Shown here: positions 9,802-18,960 of the stretch, piece by piece
Layout of the letters: each line of letters starts with the position of its first letter
Numbering within the stretch: position 1 is the first letter of the stretch
Program-made: the position numbers and the translations under genes
Assembly (NCBI GenBank): GCA_033557675.1
Contig: JAWQRM010000513.1
Span: 1-21,859, forward strand
DNA: 21,859 nt
Origin: Coptodactyla brooksi
Taxonomy: Eukaryota; Arthropoda; Insecta; Coleoptera; Scarabaeidae
Direction: 5' to 3'
The notes under the pieces: model-generated
The model's database searches: none
The model's input: only the letters and a program-made list of their open reading frames with translations
Told to the model about the DNA's origin: nothing

Positions 9802-9999
9802 TATTTATTGCTGCTTAAGTCTTAACTCTACCAATTTATTGTTTAAAAAATGTAGCTGTCAAATATATAATGCACAGGTCGGTTTATTGAAAGAACATTT
9901 ACACCAATAGAGAATAATTCTATATCAAAAATGACAATTTTAACAAGTCATGGACAAAAAGGAGTAAGAAACAACTTGCTTTAAAATTGCGATAATAAA
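9802..9999. other. Short intronic spacer
   Basis: AT-rich sequence between mariner B2 and the next decayed transposon. Nothing recognised. Confidence 0.5.
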
Positions 10000-10760
10000 A
10001 GCAAGGTGTAACAATGAAACACGAACTGTTTCATGTTTTTCAAGAAAAGATCATCCAGGGGGTTAATATCCGGTGACTTGGGTTATGAAGTTAGGAAATT
10101 AGCCCAAAACTTCCTTACTTTTAAGTTATGATGGGCTGAAGCATCATCGTGTGGGAACCAGCAATGCAATCTTGCAGCAAATCAAACATCTCCAAGGTAT
10201 AGTGAAAAATTTTCATTTATAAGTTGATATATTGACCAATTCATATTCCCACAAAAATGTTTACCCACAATCTTCTTACATGACGTCTTAAAATGGTTGT
10301 GTACGTTTGAAATGATTGCTCTCACTCAGAATATGCTGGTTATGTGAATTTATTATTACTTATGTAGATAATAATAATACGGTCTTTATTCTCTCGTAAT
10401 TATAAAAATAACTCACATATTATAGACAAATGAGAGAAGCTTAAGATTAATAAATTCATTAAGTTTAATGAATTTATTTGGTTTAATAAATTCATTAAAC
10501 CAAAGGATTTTTTTCAATAAAACGAACATCATTGTTCACTCTGCCAATCAACCATTTACAACAAAATTATCACAGCTGCATACCTCCTAAATACTTTTTG
10601 AACTGCGGTAGGTGAAATATGAGTTTCGAATGAAATGCTTATGTTCTTGTAGTTAGTTCTGCCTAAACTATATATTTTAAGAATTTGTTCTACTTCATAA
10701 ATGGTAATCTGTCTGGACACCCTAATGATTTTTTACGAAGATTAATTCCTCCCTCCAGTA
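10000..10760 (-). mobile_element. Decayed Tc1/mariner-superfamily element with HTH and DDE remnants
   Basis: On the minus strand about 10700-10580 reads YEVEQILKIYSLGRTNYKN and, further on, SPTAVQKVFRRY. The spacing suggests the helix-turn-helix domain of a Tc1/mariner-like transposase. About 430 bp downstream, around 10165-10060, it reads WFPHDDASAHHNLKVRKFW, then after a stop PKSPDINPLDDLF. These correspond to the second (DNA-type) and third (SPDxNPxD) catalytic regions. The region between has stops and contains three alternating palindromic 14-mers. Terminal repeats were not found. Order and strand agree with one decayed element, but the HTH assignment is weaker than the catalytic part. 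Confidence 0.5.
10449..10504. repeat. Alternating-orientation 14-mer cluster (double hairpin)
   Basis: AATAAATTCATTAA at 10449-10462 is followed after 2 nt by its exact reverse complement at 10465-10478, and again in forward orientation at 10485-10498. A second hairpin, TTTGGTTTAAT (10477-10487) with ATTAAACCAAA (10494-10504), overlaps it. The two hairpins are mutually exclusive in part. Confidence 0.8.
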
Positions 10761-11750
10761 AACGTTGGTCACAGCGTAAGTTTTTAAACTGTTTTCAGGC
10801 ACATACTGTAGCGGCAGTACTTCTCTCTATTGGATTTAAATTGTGCTCTTTGGCAAATTACAGTAATTTTTACAAGACTAAGTACATACAACTAGCGCTT
10901 GACAAGTCTTGCCTTGCAGCGACAAGGTCTACTGAAATGCTTTTAACACCTAAATGGAATTTAAATTATTAGTTAAAAGTTGTTTCTTTTCCTTTTAGCA
11001 ATAACTCGTTAACGAAGGCCAATCGGAAATATTCTTTGGTACGGTTCTTTTGGTGCATTTCGTATACTGAGTAATATTTTCCGCGAGATCCATCAAGTCA
11101 TTTCACGAAGCCATGCTGTGTGCAATTTCAGTTAATCAAGGAAATTGGGGCAAATGAATCTACATGCGTTTCAAGCTAGTAGTTACAGATGCTTCTATTT
11201 TAAAGCCTTTATGATCCTTTCATCAGAAAGGTTCAGCCTCTACCACTATTTCGTCAATTTTTACAAAGTATTCATAGCATTTTACTAATTTCCTTCCACT
11301 CCATCTTTTGCCTTTCGGTTTTCATCAGAAAATCATCATCTTACTTCACCTTACTCCCAATTTTCACCACATCACGTTGTTTTTCTTCATTTGAGAATAT
11401 CATTTTCTTTGTTGTGTAGGTAAAATGCAAACACTTCCGATGAAGTATTGATAGAAAATCTTACTTGCTTAAAATAAAAACTTAGACCATAATATTGTGT
11501 TACATTATTATAACCAGAGAAAATGAAGTATTTTTGAAGTCAAAGATACAAAAATCTGATATGAAGCATATAAGTAAAAACGAATTGAATGTTCAATCAT
11601 CTCAGTTCACTTAATCGACACAGCGAATATTAAAGAGAGACTTTTTCGGCCTTAATCAAAAGAAATAAAAACGAAAACCACAAAATGGTTTTCGATATAT
11701 TCGAAATCAAAAGAAATTAGTCAAGTTTCCATCTTTCCTTGTTTGTTTAT
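10761..11750. other. Intronic sequence with no gene seen
   Basis: Between the decayed transposon and mariner copy A3. There is one small hairpin, CGAAAACCA at 11672-11680 with TGGTTTTCG at 11686-11694. The plus-strand open frame at 10685-10972 is antisense to the transposon remnant and is not supported as a gene. Confidence 0.5.
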
Positions 11751-11918
11751 AGAACACGTAGCGCCATCTATCGATATATAGCGCCATCTAATCTATATTA
11801 TTAGAAAGATACAAGTCACCTCTTTCGAACGCACCCAAGTTCATGCTAATCGGATGACAGGTTACAAAGTTACAGCTATTTGAATGACGGTAAAAATTAT
11901 GTTGATGTCGTAAAAACA

Positions 11919-12753
11919 TTACAGAGAGTAATATTAAATTTTATTTTAAACTGAGAAAAAAATGTGCTGAGACTTACGAATTGATGAAAAAAGTGTATGG
12001 TGATGATTTTATGTCTAAAGCTGGAGTTTATGCGTGGTTCAATCGTTTTAAAAGTGGTCGTGAAGATCTAAATGATGATTTAAAAACCTGGTCGTCCAGA
12101 AAGTAAAAATTGTGAATTGGTAGAAAAAATGCGTGAAATCATTGCTGTCGACGGAAATTTTACTGTGAGAATGTTGGCGAAAGAATTAGAAACGAAATAG
12201 AGAAACTGTTCGTCAAATTTTGACTCAAGAACTGTTCCTCAAGTCTTTACAAAGCTCGTGTAGAGCTTTGTAAAGACCTCATTAAAACTGTTGAAAATGG
12301 TCCAGATTTTCTCGATTCGACCATAACTGGTGATAAAACATGGCGCTTTAAATATGATCTAGAAACTAAGCGTCAATCTGCAGAATGAAAGTCGAAAGGC
12401 GAGTCAAAACCAAAAAAACAAAATGCGTTTCCAGAAGCCAAGAATCAAGACAATATTGATTACTTTTTATGATTCACAAAGGATTGTCCACAAGGGATTT
12501 GTTCCACAAGGTAAAACTGTCAATGGAGAGTATTATTTAGCAGTTTTTCATCGTTTGTGGTCAAGAATTGTACGGGTTAGGCCTGAATATTCAGCAGGAA
12601 AATAGCCGTTTTTATTGGATGATACCACCACATAAGGATTTTTTTCCCTAAACTGAAAGTGGCGATGGTATTTCAGCCATTCAAGCAACTGTTACTCAGG
12701 TACCAAAGGCCACTAGAAAGTGTATTGAGTTAAATGGAATCTATTTTGAATAA
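11919..12753 (+). pseudogene. Mariner transposase pseudogene, copy A3
   Basis: The start codon region is altered: A1 has ATGGAACAAAGC and A3 has TTACAGAGAGT. Recognisable parts follow: NIKFYFKLRKKCAETYELMK, then a helix-turn-helix region GVYAWFNRFKSGREDL, and then frameshifts around RPGRP. Near 12243-12277 about 70 bp of ancestral sequence is replaced by a shorter segment that forms a perfect snap-back hairpin. The first catalytic Asp motif reads GDKT instead of GDET (about 12330). After 12610 the catalytic-domain remainder is fragmentary, because the HDNAPPH region has lost sequence. The stop matching the family is at 12751-12753. Confidence 0.8.
12243..12277. repeat. 15-bp perfect snap-back hairpin inside mariner A3
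   Basis: GTCTTTACAAAGCTC at 12243-12257 is the exact reverse complement of GAGCTTTGTAAAGAC at 12263-12277, with the 5-nt loop GTGTA. Copy A2 has only the right arm (as GAGCATTGTAAAGAC) and unrelated coding sequence in place of the left arm. The left arm was therefore newly made as an inverted copy. Confidence 0.9.
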
Positions 12754-12882
12754 ATAATAACTTTTAAACATGTACGTATGTCTAAAAATTCTCGTTGTTT
12801 AATTATCATACTGTGTATGTATTGTATACTATATTTTAACTACTCAAAAACGTCCTAGATTATAATACAGTAATGTGCTTAC

Positions 12883-13099
12883 CGAGAAAGGGGATCCACA
12901 CAAATTGCAATGATAATAACAGCCGCAAAGATGCACGCAAGATAGATTCCAGATATTTCGTAAATTTCAGAATCTGCAGGCCTGGCCAAGTTCTCGTTGT
13001 TGTTTATATTCATGAGGCAGAAATTTGCGCCGCACTCTTCGAAGTTTGACAAAGTTTCATTACCAACTGATGCTACACCACCATGAGGATTGCTAAGGA
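12883..13099 (-). CDS. UNC-93-like protein, exon b (residues 226-297)
   Basis: This exon joins exon a across a 62-nt intron (donor GTGAGT from 13161, acceptor TTCGACGCAG ending at 13100). The split codon G+TC gives Val, producing WGNLISSLVLS, the expected family sequence at this point. The exon encodes an extracytoplasmic loop with a possible N-glycosylation site (NETL), a Cys pair in EECGANFC characteristic of the family, and one hydrophobic segment, ISGIYLACIFAAVIIIAICV. It ends in a split Arg codon (CG+G) at the donor GTAAGC from 12882. The next exon lies 9,966 nt away. Phase agreement at both junctions and the family-like reading across them support the model. Confidence 0.93.
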
Positions 13100-13161
13100 C
13101 TGCGTCGAAGAGAAAAGTCAAATTGCAGAACGTTTACAGGTTTTGGGAAAGTTGTACTCAC

Positions 13162-13837
13162 CTAGCGAAGAAATTAAATTTCCCCACAATTCGGCGGTTT
13201 GCCAAGCCAAGAAGAAGAAACCGAAAAATCTTACTATGATCCCTTCCACTGCCTGATCCGTGATCTTGGCGTAAACTCCGGCGACTTGAGTGAGGTAGGT
13301 AGCTTTGGAAGCCCACATGGGAGCAGCGCCAATACCGAGAATAACTCCAGCTGGTACTAGTGTCCAAAATTTAGCGTAAAATTGTGCTGCGATGTACGGA
13401 GCATAACATAGCATGGATATACAAAGCGTCCACTTGACTGTTAACCTCTTAATCAAGAAGGTCGGGACGAATATACAACTGACCACTAAGGCCGCGTAGA
13501 TGGCGCTTAGGGAAACCGTGCCCAAGCCATCCTTAGCGTTAATACTGCTCTGTAAATTGGCCGTACCTTGGAAGGCCGTGAATTGGACCATGAAAGCGAA
13601 CGATACTGCGGTTACATTCTTCAAGATGCGCCACTTTTCTTTGCGTGACATCTTGAACTTTCCTTGCTGGAAAGCTTCTTCGTCTGTGATTTCCTGTATT
13701 GGTTTTTTGAAGTTGCCATTGTCGCCGTCTCCTTTGAATCCTTCATTATCATACGCCCCTGTGACGGATACAGTATACACGTCGTTAGCTTTCGCTGAAC
13801 CATTCCGGTTAGCGTCTTCTTCGTAGGCCTTCGTCAT
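13162..13837 (-). CDS. UNC-93-like protein, exon a with first Met (residues 1-225)
   Basis: This is the first recognised coding exon. About 74 polar residues rich in Asp, Glu, Lys and Asn form a cytosolic N-terminus. Membrane segments then follow at about 74-95 (NVTAVSFAFMVQFTAFQGTA), 106-128, 134-152, 158-177 and 200-225. Family signatures are FQGTANLQSSIN...GLGTVSLSAIY and VILGIGAAPMWASKATYLTQ. UNC-93-like proteins resemble MFS transporters; members regulate ion channels or traffic other membrane proteins. The substrate or partner of this one cannot be read from sequence. The ATG at 13837 is the first Met in the exon. The reading frame is open for 11 more codons upstream to the splice acceptor, so a start in an earlier exon is possible. 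Of the expected 530-540 residues, 441 are found here. Confidence 0.95.
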
Positions 13838-13870
13838 CGTGCGACTGCTTGGTCCTTCGTCGACGTCGAG
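13838..13870 (-). other. Leader part of exon a after a 3' splice site
   Basis: On the minus strand a strong acceptor, TTTCTTTATCTTTACAG, ends at 13871. The next 33 nt precede the first ATG and stay open in its frame. It is either 5' untranslated sequence or coding sequence continued from an upstream exon. That upstream exon is not recognised in the window. Confidence 0.7.
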
Positions 13871-14396
13871 CTGTAAAGATAAAGAAAGGTGTTAAATTTA
13901 ACTTGAGATAAATTCTTTGGTGTTGAAAATTAAAGCTAAGCAGTGAAGTAACAAAATAACCATGAAATAATATTTCATATGTTCATATTTTTCAGAATTC
14001 TTAAAGAATAATTATTTTGATAAATCGTCTACAACAATTTATCTATTCATTTGTATATTCCATTTATCCGATAGATTTTTCTGCATAATTTTTTAATAAT
14101 TTTTCTAATAAATGAATAACAGAAATGTTATCAATTCAGTGATACAACACAAATACACTCTTGAGAATATGTTTTGCTTCATTTGAATGGAATACAGACT
14201 TTAACAGCTCACGTTGGTTCTTTGTGAATTAAATCAGCATTACGTGTAAAAATTGTTTAGTCTTTGTGGCCGCGCACGAGCGTAGCCGAGGCAATTAGTG
14301 TAGAGAAAATGTTCTGACAAACATTGACCCAATATAGGAACCAATAATTACGACAGTGTTACAATATCGCTTCCTGCTATTAGCGATTTGGTATAA
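13871..14396. other. Upstream intron sequence, nothing recognised
   Basis: By the splice model this is the 3' part of an intron upstream of exon a. It is AT-rich and has no repeat or coding signal that I can support. Confidence 0.5.
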
Positions 14397-14422
14397 AGTG
14401 GGTGAAGAAGTAATTTATTCAT

Positions 14423-14881
14423 TTATTCAAGAAATACTGCTTGCAACACCTTCTGCCATCTTTCTGGCAGTAACATGATTCCATGCTCATAAAACTTCTG
14501 ATCCTTGCTGGCAAAAAACTGACCCAAGTCATTTTTGACGGCTTCCTTTAAAGTAAAGGTTTTGCCGTCCAACAAAATTTGTCGACACCGAAACAAGTAA
14601 TAATCGGAAGATGCTTGATCTGAAGAATATGATAGGTATGGTAGTACATTCCATCCAAGCTGTAAAAGATTTTGGCGGGTTGCCAAACTGGTATGCGGTC
14701 TTGCACTATCTTGGTGGAACATCATATTTTCTCTATTGATCAATTCTGGCCTTTTCAGTTTGAGTGAATCATGCAATTTGTCCAGTTGATGGCAGTACAC
14801 TTTAGAATTAATCGCGGTATTCCCCCAAAAATTTTGGAAAGAGCTCCGAAAAATTTTGCAAACTTGCAAAAAATTTTGCAA
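14423..14881 (-). pseudogene. Mariner transposase C-terminal half, copy B3
   Basis: This is the longest open piece of family B. From the junction it reads INSKVYCHQLDKLHDSL and RPELINRENMMFHQDSARPH, which holds the second catalytic Asp. It continues with LGWNVLPYLSYSSDQASSDY (third Asp in SSDYYLF), then GKTFTLKEAVKNDLGQFF, KDQKFYEHG and LLPERWQKVL. The usual HPPYSPDLAPSDY is altered here to LSYSSDQASSDY. The N-terminal half with the first catalytic Asp is deleted. The part before INSKVY is translated minisatellite. Confidence 0.85.
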
Positions 14882-15044
14882 ACTTTTGCAAAAAAATGCA
14901 AACCAGTTTGCAAAAAATCATGTAATTTGTCCAGTTGATGACAGTATATTTTAGAATTGATCGTGGTATTCTCCCAAAAATTTTGCAAACTTGCAGAAAA
15001 TTTTGCAAATTTTTGCAAAAAATGTTGCAAACTAATTTTGACAC
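14770..15044. repeat. Tandem internal block of family B (two units)
   Basis: Unit one (14770-14918, 149 bp) and unit two (14919 to about 15044) both begin CATG(C/T)AATTTGTCCAGTTGATG. They run through TTTAGAATT(A/G)ATCG and (C/T)CCCCAAAAATTTT-type sequence into A/T-rich TTTTGCAAAC repeats. Single-unit B1 and triple-unit B2 show that the block copy number changes. Confidence 0.8.
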
Positions 15045-15481
15045 TGGCGTTCTGTCAATACATCTTCTCCCTACACATCGACTAATTCTTTTCTCGCTTG
15101 AAGGGCATTTTTACCTTTTTTATATGTGCCGAGAATGTTGTTTTTCATTCTCCATGTTTCATAAAACACAAAAAGAAAACAATTGCACAGAACCGAACAA
15201 AATATTTTCACAAACTTTGCAATGTCAGAATATGTAATGCATATACGGTGTGGGATGAAGTTGGTTGGTTAAAATACAACTAACCCCTTTGCTGCGAAAG
15301 AAACGAAATTACTTTCCGATCAACAATAGTCTTTTGTAAATAACTAACTTTGCTTAAGAATGTTTATAATTAATCGCCCAATGAAAAATATGGTTGCACG
15401 ACAAATACTGTACTGTTATCTGACCATTGGGCAAAATACACAATCTTATATTTCTCGACGGAACATATGTGTCCCGCCAGG

Positions 15482-15525
15482 ATATATGTTCCTATGGGAC
15501 GTCATATATGTTCCTGTAGGACGTT
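15482..15525 (+). repeat. Two 22-bp tandem repeats with a nearby inverted copy
   Basis: ATATATGTTCCTATGGGACGTC (15482-15503) is repeated as a diverged unit at 15504-15525 with 3 changes. An inverted partial copy, GGAACATAT, lies at 15460-15468. A direct repeat close to TTGG(G)CAAAATAC flanks the cluster near 15427 and 15524. Confidence 0.65.
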
Positions 15526-18500
15526 GGCAAAATACTTTTGCTTGCTCATTCTGGAATATCCTCCAGAACAGATCTCTGTTGAGCTTCCAAGTCCCGCACA
15601 CGTATAGTTTTGGACTAATGAGAAGACCTTCATTTTTTTTGCATTGCGAAATTCGAATTTATTCCTCACTAATCCTTAACTGGCGAAACTTTAATATATT
15701 CCCCTGCGATCGTCCGTTATACAAGTTCCGTATGATATAACATTTAAGTAGGCCCATTACCTTAATAAAGCACTAGCACGTGTTAGCAAATATCAATTGA
15801 ATTTAGATACGCCAGCAATATTTGGTCAAGTAATTAAACATGTGCCAATCAAGGATATCGACTTGCAGATGTTTCTTTACCTAGTCTCTTGCGTCACACT
15901 CCATAAACAGTGTTCATAGACATGTGAGAATTCATTAATAATTTGGACAGTGTTTTGCAAGCGAATGTAATAAGCACCAGATAAATGGCAAACAACATTT
16001 TTCGTTTTTTTTTCTTATCTTTCAAAACAAGTATAATTAAAATTGAATAAGTATTAGTTTTATTTTTGTTTGATTGACGTACAAAATGTGAAAAGTGTGT
16101 CATTTTTTTATTTAGTTAGTGATCATATGTCAAATTTGAAATACTGGACTTTTTTATAACCATAACCATATAGCTAATACGCCAGTTTTTATTGTAAATA
16201 AGTGGCATATACTGAGGTATGTAGAGTGGAATGTACGTACTATCATTATACTATTATGAAATTAAGCGTTATGAAATTAAGAATAATTATTTAAAGAACA
16301 ACTGAAAACAACTGTTGTAATTTTGCAAAACTCTTATAGATTATTGAAATATTTGTTATTAATATTAATATTTTTAATAATTATAAAATTTAATAATTAT
16401 TGAAATATATTTATTTTTTTACGTATTATCCTAGCCAACAACTAAATATTTCGGCGGGATGTACATAGTAGGGGGCCCAAACGGGGAACTCTACTAATGA
16501 AACTCTGATAATTTCAAGAAATTTGTTTTTGGATCAAATATCTACTATTTAATTCCAAATCTATAATACTTATTTTTAAATTCTTGTTTGTTATCTCATT
16601 GATCGATTTAGAGATATTATCACATTAACATGTTCATAAATAATGTTCCAGAGTTTGAATTATTCTAGCTGAAGGCCTTCTCCATCATCAGTCCTGAACC
16701 CTGTAGAGAATCTATCGGGTGAGATTACAGCTTATACAATTTATTAATTCGCAAAAGATGAATTGAATTAATCAGATTTGCTTAAGCCTGAAAGTAAAGA
16801 ACAAGGTGTTAGAAGTTTGGCTATTGTCAAAGGTGTTTGACAGTAGCCAAAAATTAAGGATAATATTAGTTAGCAAAAAATATTATTTTTTAAAGAATAT
16901 TTATTATTTCCTTATATTTATATATTATATATTTATTATCAATTGATCGTTGCATCAAATAAAATTAATTTAAATATCAAATTAAGATCTCGTTTAATAT
17001 GATATATTTGTTGTTAGATTTAGTACAATCTATTCGACTTTAAACAAAAATACATCTAATAAATTCTTTTCTTTACATTTCAAAGGTTTTACCTTTCTCT
17101 TGCAATTATTCATTATTTTTCATATCCGATTATGTTTATTGATTTTATTTTAATTTTTTACTACGAGTAAGTATTTTAATCGTATAAAGTATCTTTAGAT
17201 AATAGTATTCTTATTTTTTAATAATACGTTTATTTTATTTTTAGTGGGGTACTAAACTTAATTAATAAAGTGTATAAAAAGACGTGTTTCATTTAGTGAA
17301 TAATGAAACCAAAAAGTACGAATCCAATAATAGGTGTCCAGTAATTTACCAAAAACAATTGGCAATGTGTGTATAATTTAAGTTAGTGAATTTCTCACCG
17401 CTAATTTATTAATAGGCACTTTAATATATAATAACAAATGAGTAACTATATTTTTTATTGCGAATTATTATCATCAATTATCAGCATTCACATGGCGCTA
17501 ACAACCTACTAACCAAAACAAAATGGAATTTTGCAACACGAATTGAATAAATTAGATACGTGGTGTGAAAACGTGCCTTTGTTTATTTGCCTGATTCATT
17601 CGAAGTACTTGGCGATTTTCAGTTGCGGTTAAAAGGTTTCTGACGAGAAGGAAATATTTATAGATAATTATCGTGTACCTACGTACTGTTCTAGAGGATT
17701 TAAAATAGTGAATGTGCAGTGTGAAAATGTTGCTCTGTTTATTTGCATATCTAAATTATATCAAATAGTCTTTATCGTAGAGAATTCAACCGGCATCTAA
17801 TTACATAAATATTAAGTAATAAAAACTGATAACAATGATTAATAAAAAATTAATAAAAACAATGATTAAGAATGCAATGTTTATTTCAACGCAGAAACGC
17901 TAAGCGAAAGTCTGGCGAGACGTCATAACGTTATAACAAATTACAACGAAATTAAGTAGTAAAACAAGTTGTTTAGTAATTCAAATTAAGATTACGTCTA
18001 GATCCTTTGTTTGTTAGAACAAGGATTGTGTCGAAGATTGTAGTTCAAAAGGTCGACAATAATTAAGAGGTTGACTAATAGCAGTGTTTTTCCTTCACGT
18101 GTGATACAAAACATATTATTCATATAATCTGTGAAGATTACCTGGACAGATATGCAGGCATTGTTTTGTATTCCTAACAGCAAACTTTATTTCTACGAAC
18201 AACTACAATAGGTGTCCTCTTAATTATTATTTTATATTGATGTTTGTAGTTTCGTTATTACGAGCCAATTTGTTGGATTGTGCCATTTTTTGAACATTTT
18301 GAACTGGAAATCCGAAATTTATTTGTATCATTTTTTTGCATTTTTTTGCTGCCAATTAATTATTCAAATATTGCAATTCAAACGAAGGACTGTATGCGTC
18401 ATTAAAGCTTGCATTCAATAAACCGATTTGGAAAATAATCCAGCAAAAATAAACGAATTACGCAAACGTAGCAGTACTTAAGGAAAGAGGTGTCTTAAAA

Positions 18501-18735
18501 GAAATCTCTCTTCATCTGCATCCATCTTAAAAATATTTAAGTTAGCGGTTGTTTAAATAACGACATGTTTTTAGAACCTTGCATCACTTATTTTGTTTTA
18601 AGTTAAAATACGATTTTACATGTTGCTTTGTTTGAAAATTAAAATAAATCGAAAACTATGGTATGGAATAATGACTTTTGTGTATTTGTTTACAATGCCA
18701 TATTTACAATGTCAAACTAACAGGTTTACTTACAA
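15526..18735. other. Long AT-rich region without a recognised gene
   Basis: About 3.2 kb with no frame I can assign and no terminal-repeat element. A diverged direct repeat, GTGTGAAAACGTGCCTTTG (about 17560) and GTGTGAAAATGTTGCTCTG (about 17720), is present. Upstream noncoding exons or the promoter of the UNC-93-like gene might lie here, but no sequence signal identifies them. Confidence 0.5.
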
Positions 18736-18960
18736 ACAAGGTTTAAAGAGCACATGACTCATGTAAAGTACGGTAGCATAGAAAAATGTGGCTTAGCTGA
18801 ACATGCTTTTAACAGCAATCATAGAATTAGTGTAGGGAACGTGAGATTACCTGGAAATGTACCCCACAATAGATTCTTGGATGCAAGAGTGCAATTAATA
18901 AAGACACGGGAATAATACCGTTTATACCCCTGTATAACTTAATAGAAAAATGAGGGTAAA
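18736..18960 (+). mobile_element. Penelope-like retroelement fragment (GIY-YIG C-terminus)
   Basis: From 18736 the plus strand reads TRFKEHMTHVKYGSIEKCG, then LAEHAFNSNHRI, VGNVRLPGNVPHNRFLDA and VQLIKTRE, with a stop at 18913-18915. The pattern RFKEH...SxxAxHxxxxxHxI...E is the second half of the GIY-YIG endonuclease domain at the C-terminus of Penelope-like elements. The catalytic GIY and YIG motifs and the reverse transcriptase are absent. Past the stop the frame continues with RLYPCITL-like sequence in another phase. It is a 5'-truncated remnant. Confidence 0.65.

Larger units (their letters stand above)
11751..12815 (+). mobile_element. Mariner family A, copy A3, 5'-truncated
   Basis: The right terminal repeat is present: its inverse begins CACAGTATGATAATTAAACA and ends at 12815, followed by TA at 12816-12817. 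The left terminal repeat and about 50 bp are missing; similarity to A1 starts at TAGAACACGTAGCGCCATCT near 11751. Just inside, TAGCGCCATCTA is partly duplicated. The right end lies 67 nt from the 5' splice site of exon b, so the element sits at the very start of intron b-c, antisense to the gene. Confidence 0.88.
14397..15326 (-). mobile_element. Mariner family B, copy B3, with two internal blocks
   Basis: The right end is a family B terminal repeat with a CC deletion (CCGATCAACAA, ending 15326) followed by TA. The left end is eroded; GTGGGTGAAGAAGTAATTT near 14397-14415 is its probable remnant. The minus-strand interior keeps the C-terminal half of the transposase and an N-terminal trace. 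Two tandem internal blocks begin at 14770 and 14919. It lies upstream of exon a, in the same orientation as copies B1 and B2. Confidence 0.85.

Noticed and set aside
10685..10972. Plus-strand open frame of 95 codons
   Set aside because: Antisense to a helix-turn-helix remnant of a decayed transposon, with no family resemblance.
13500..13826. Plus-strand open frame of 108 codons
   Set aside because: It is the antisense shadow of exon a.
16672..16725. Third hammerhead-like motif (CTGATGATGG on minus strand)
   Set aside because: The GAAAC half of the core is missing at the expected distance.
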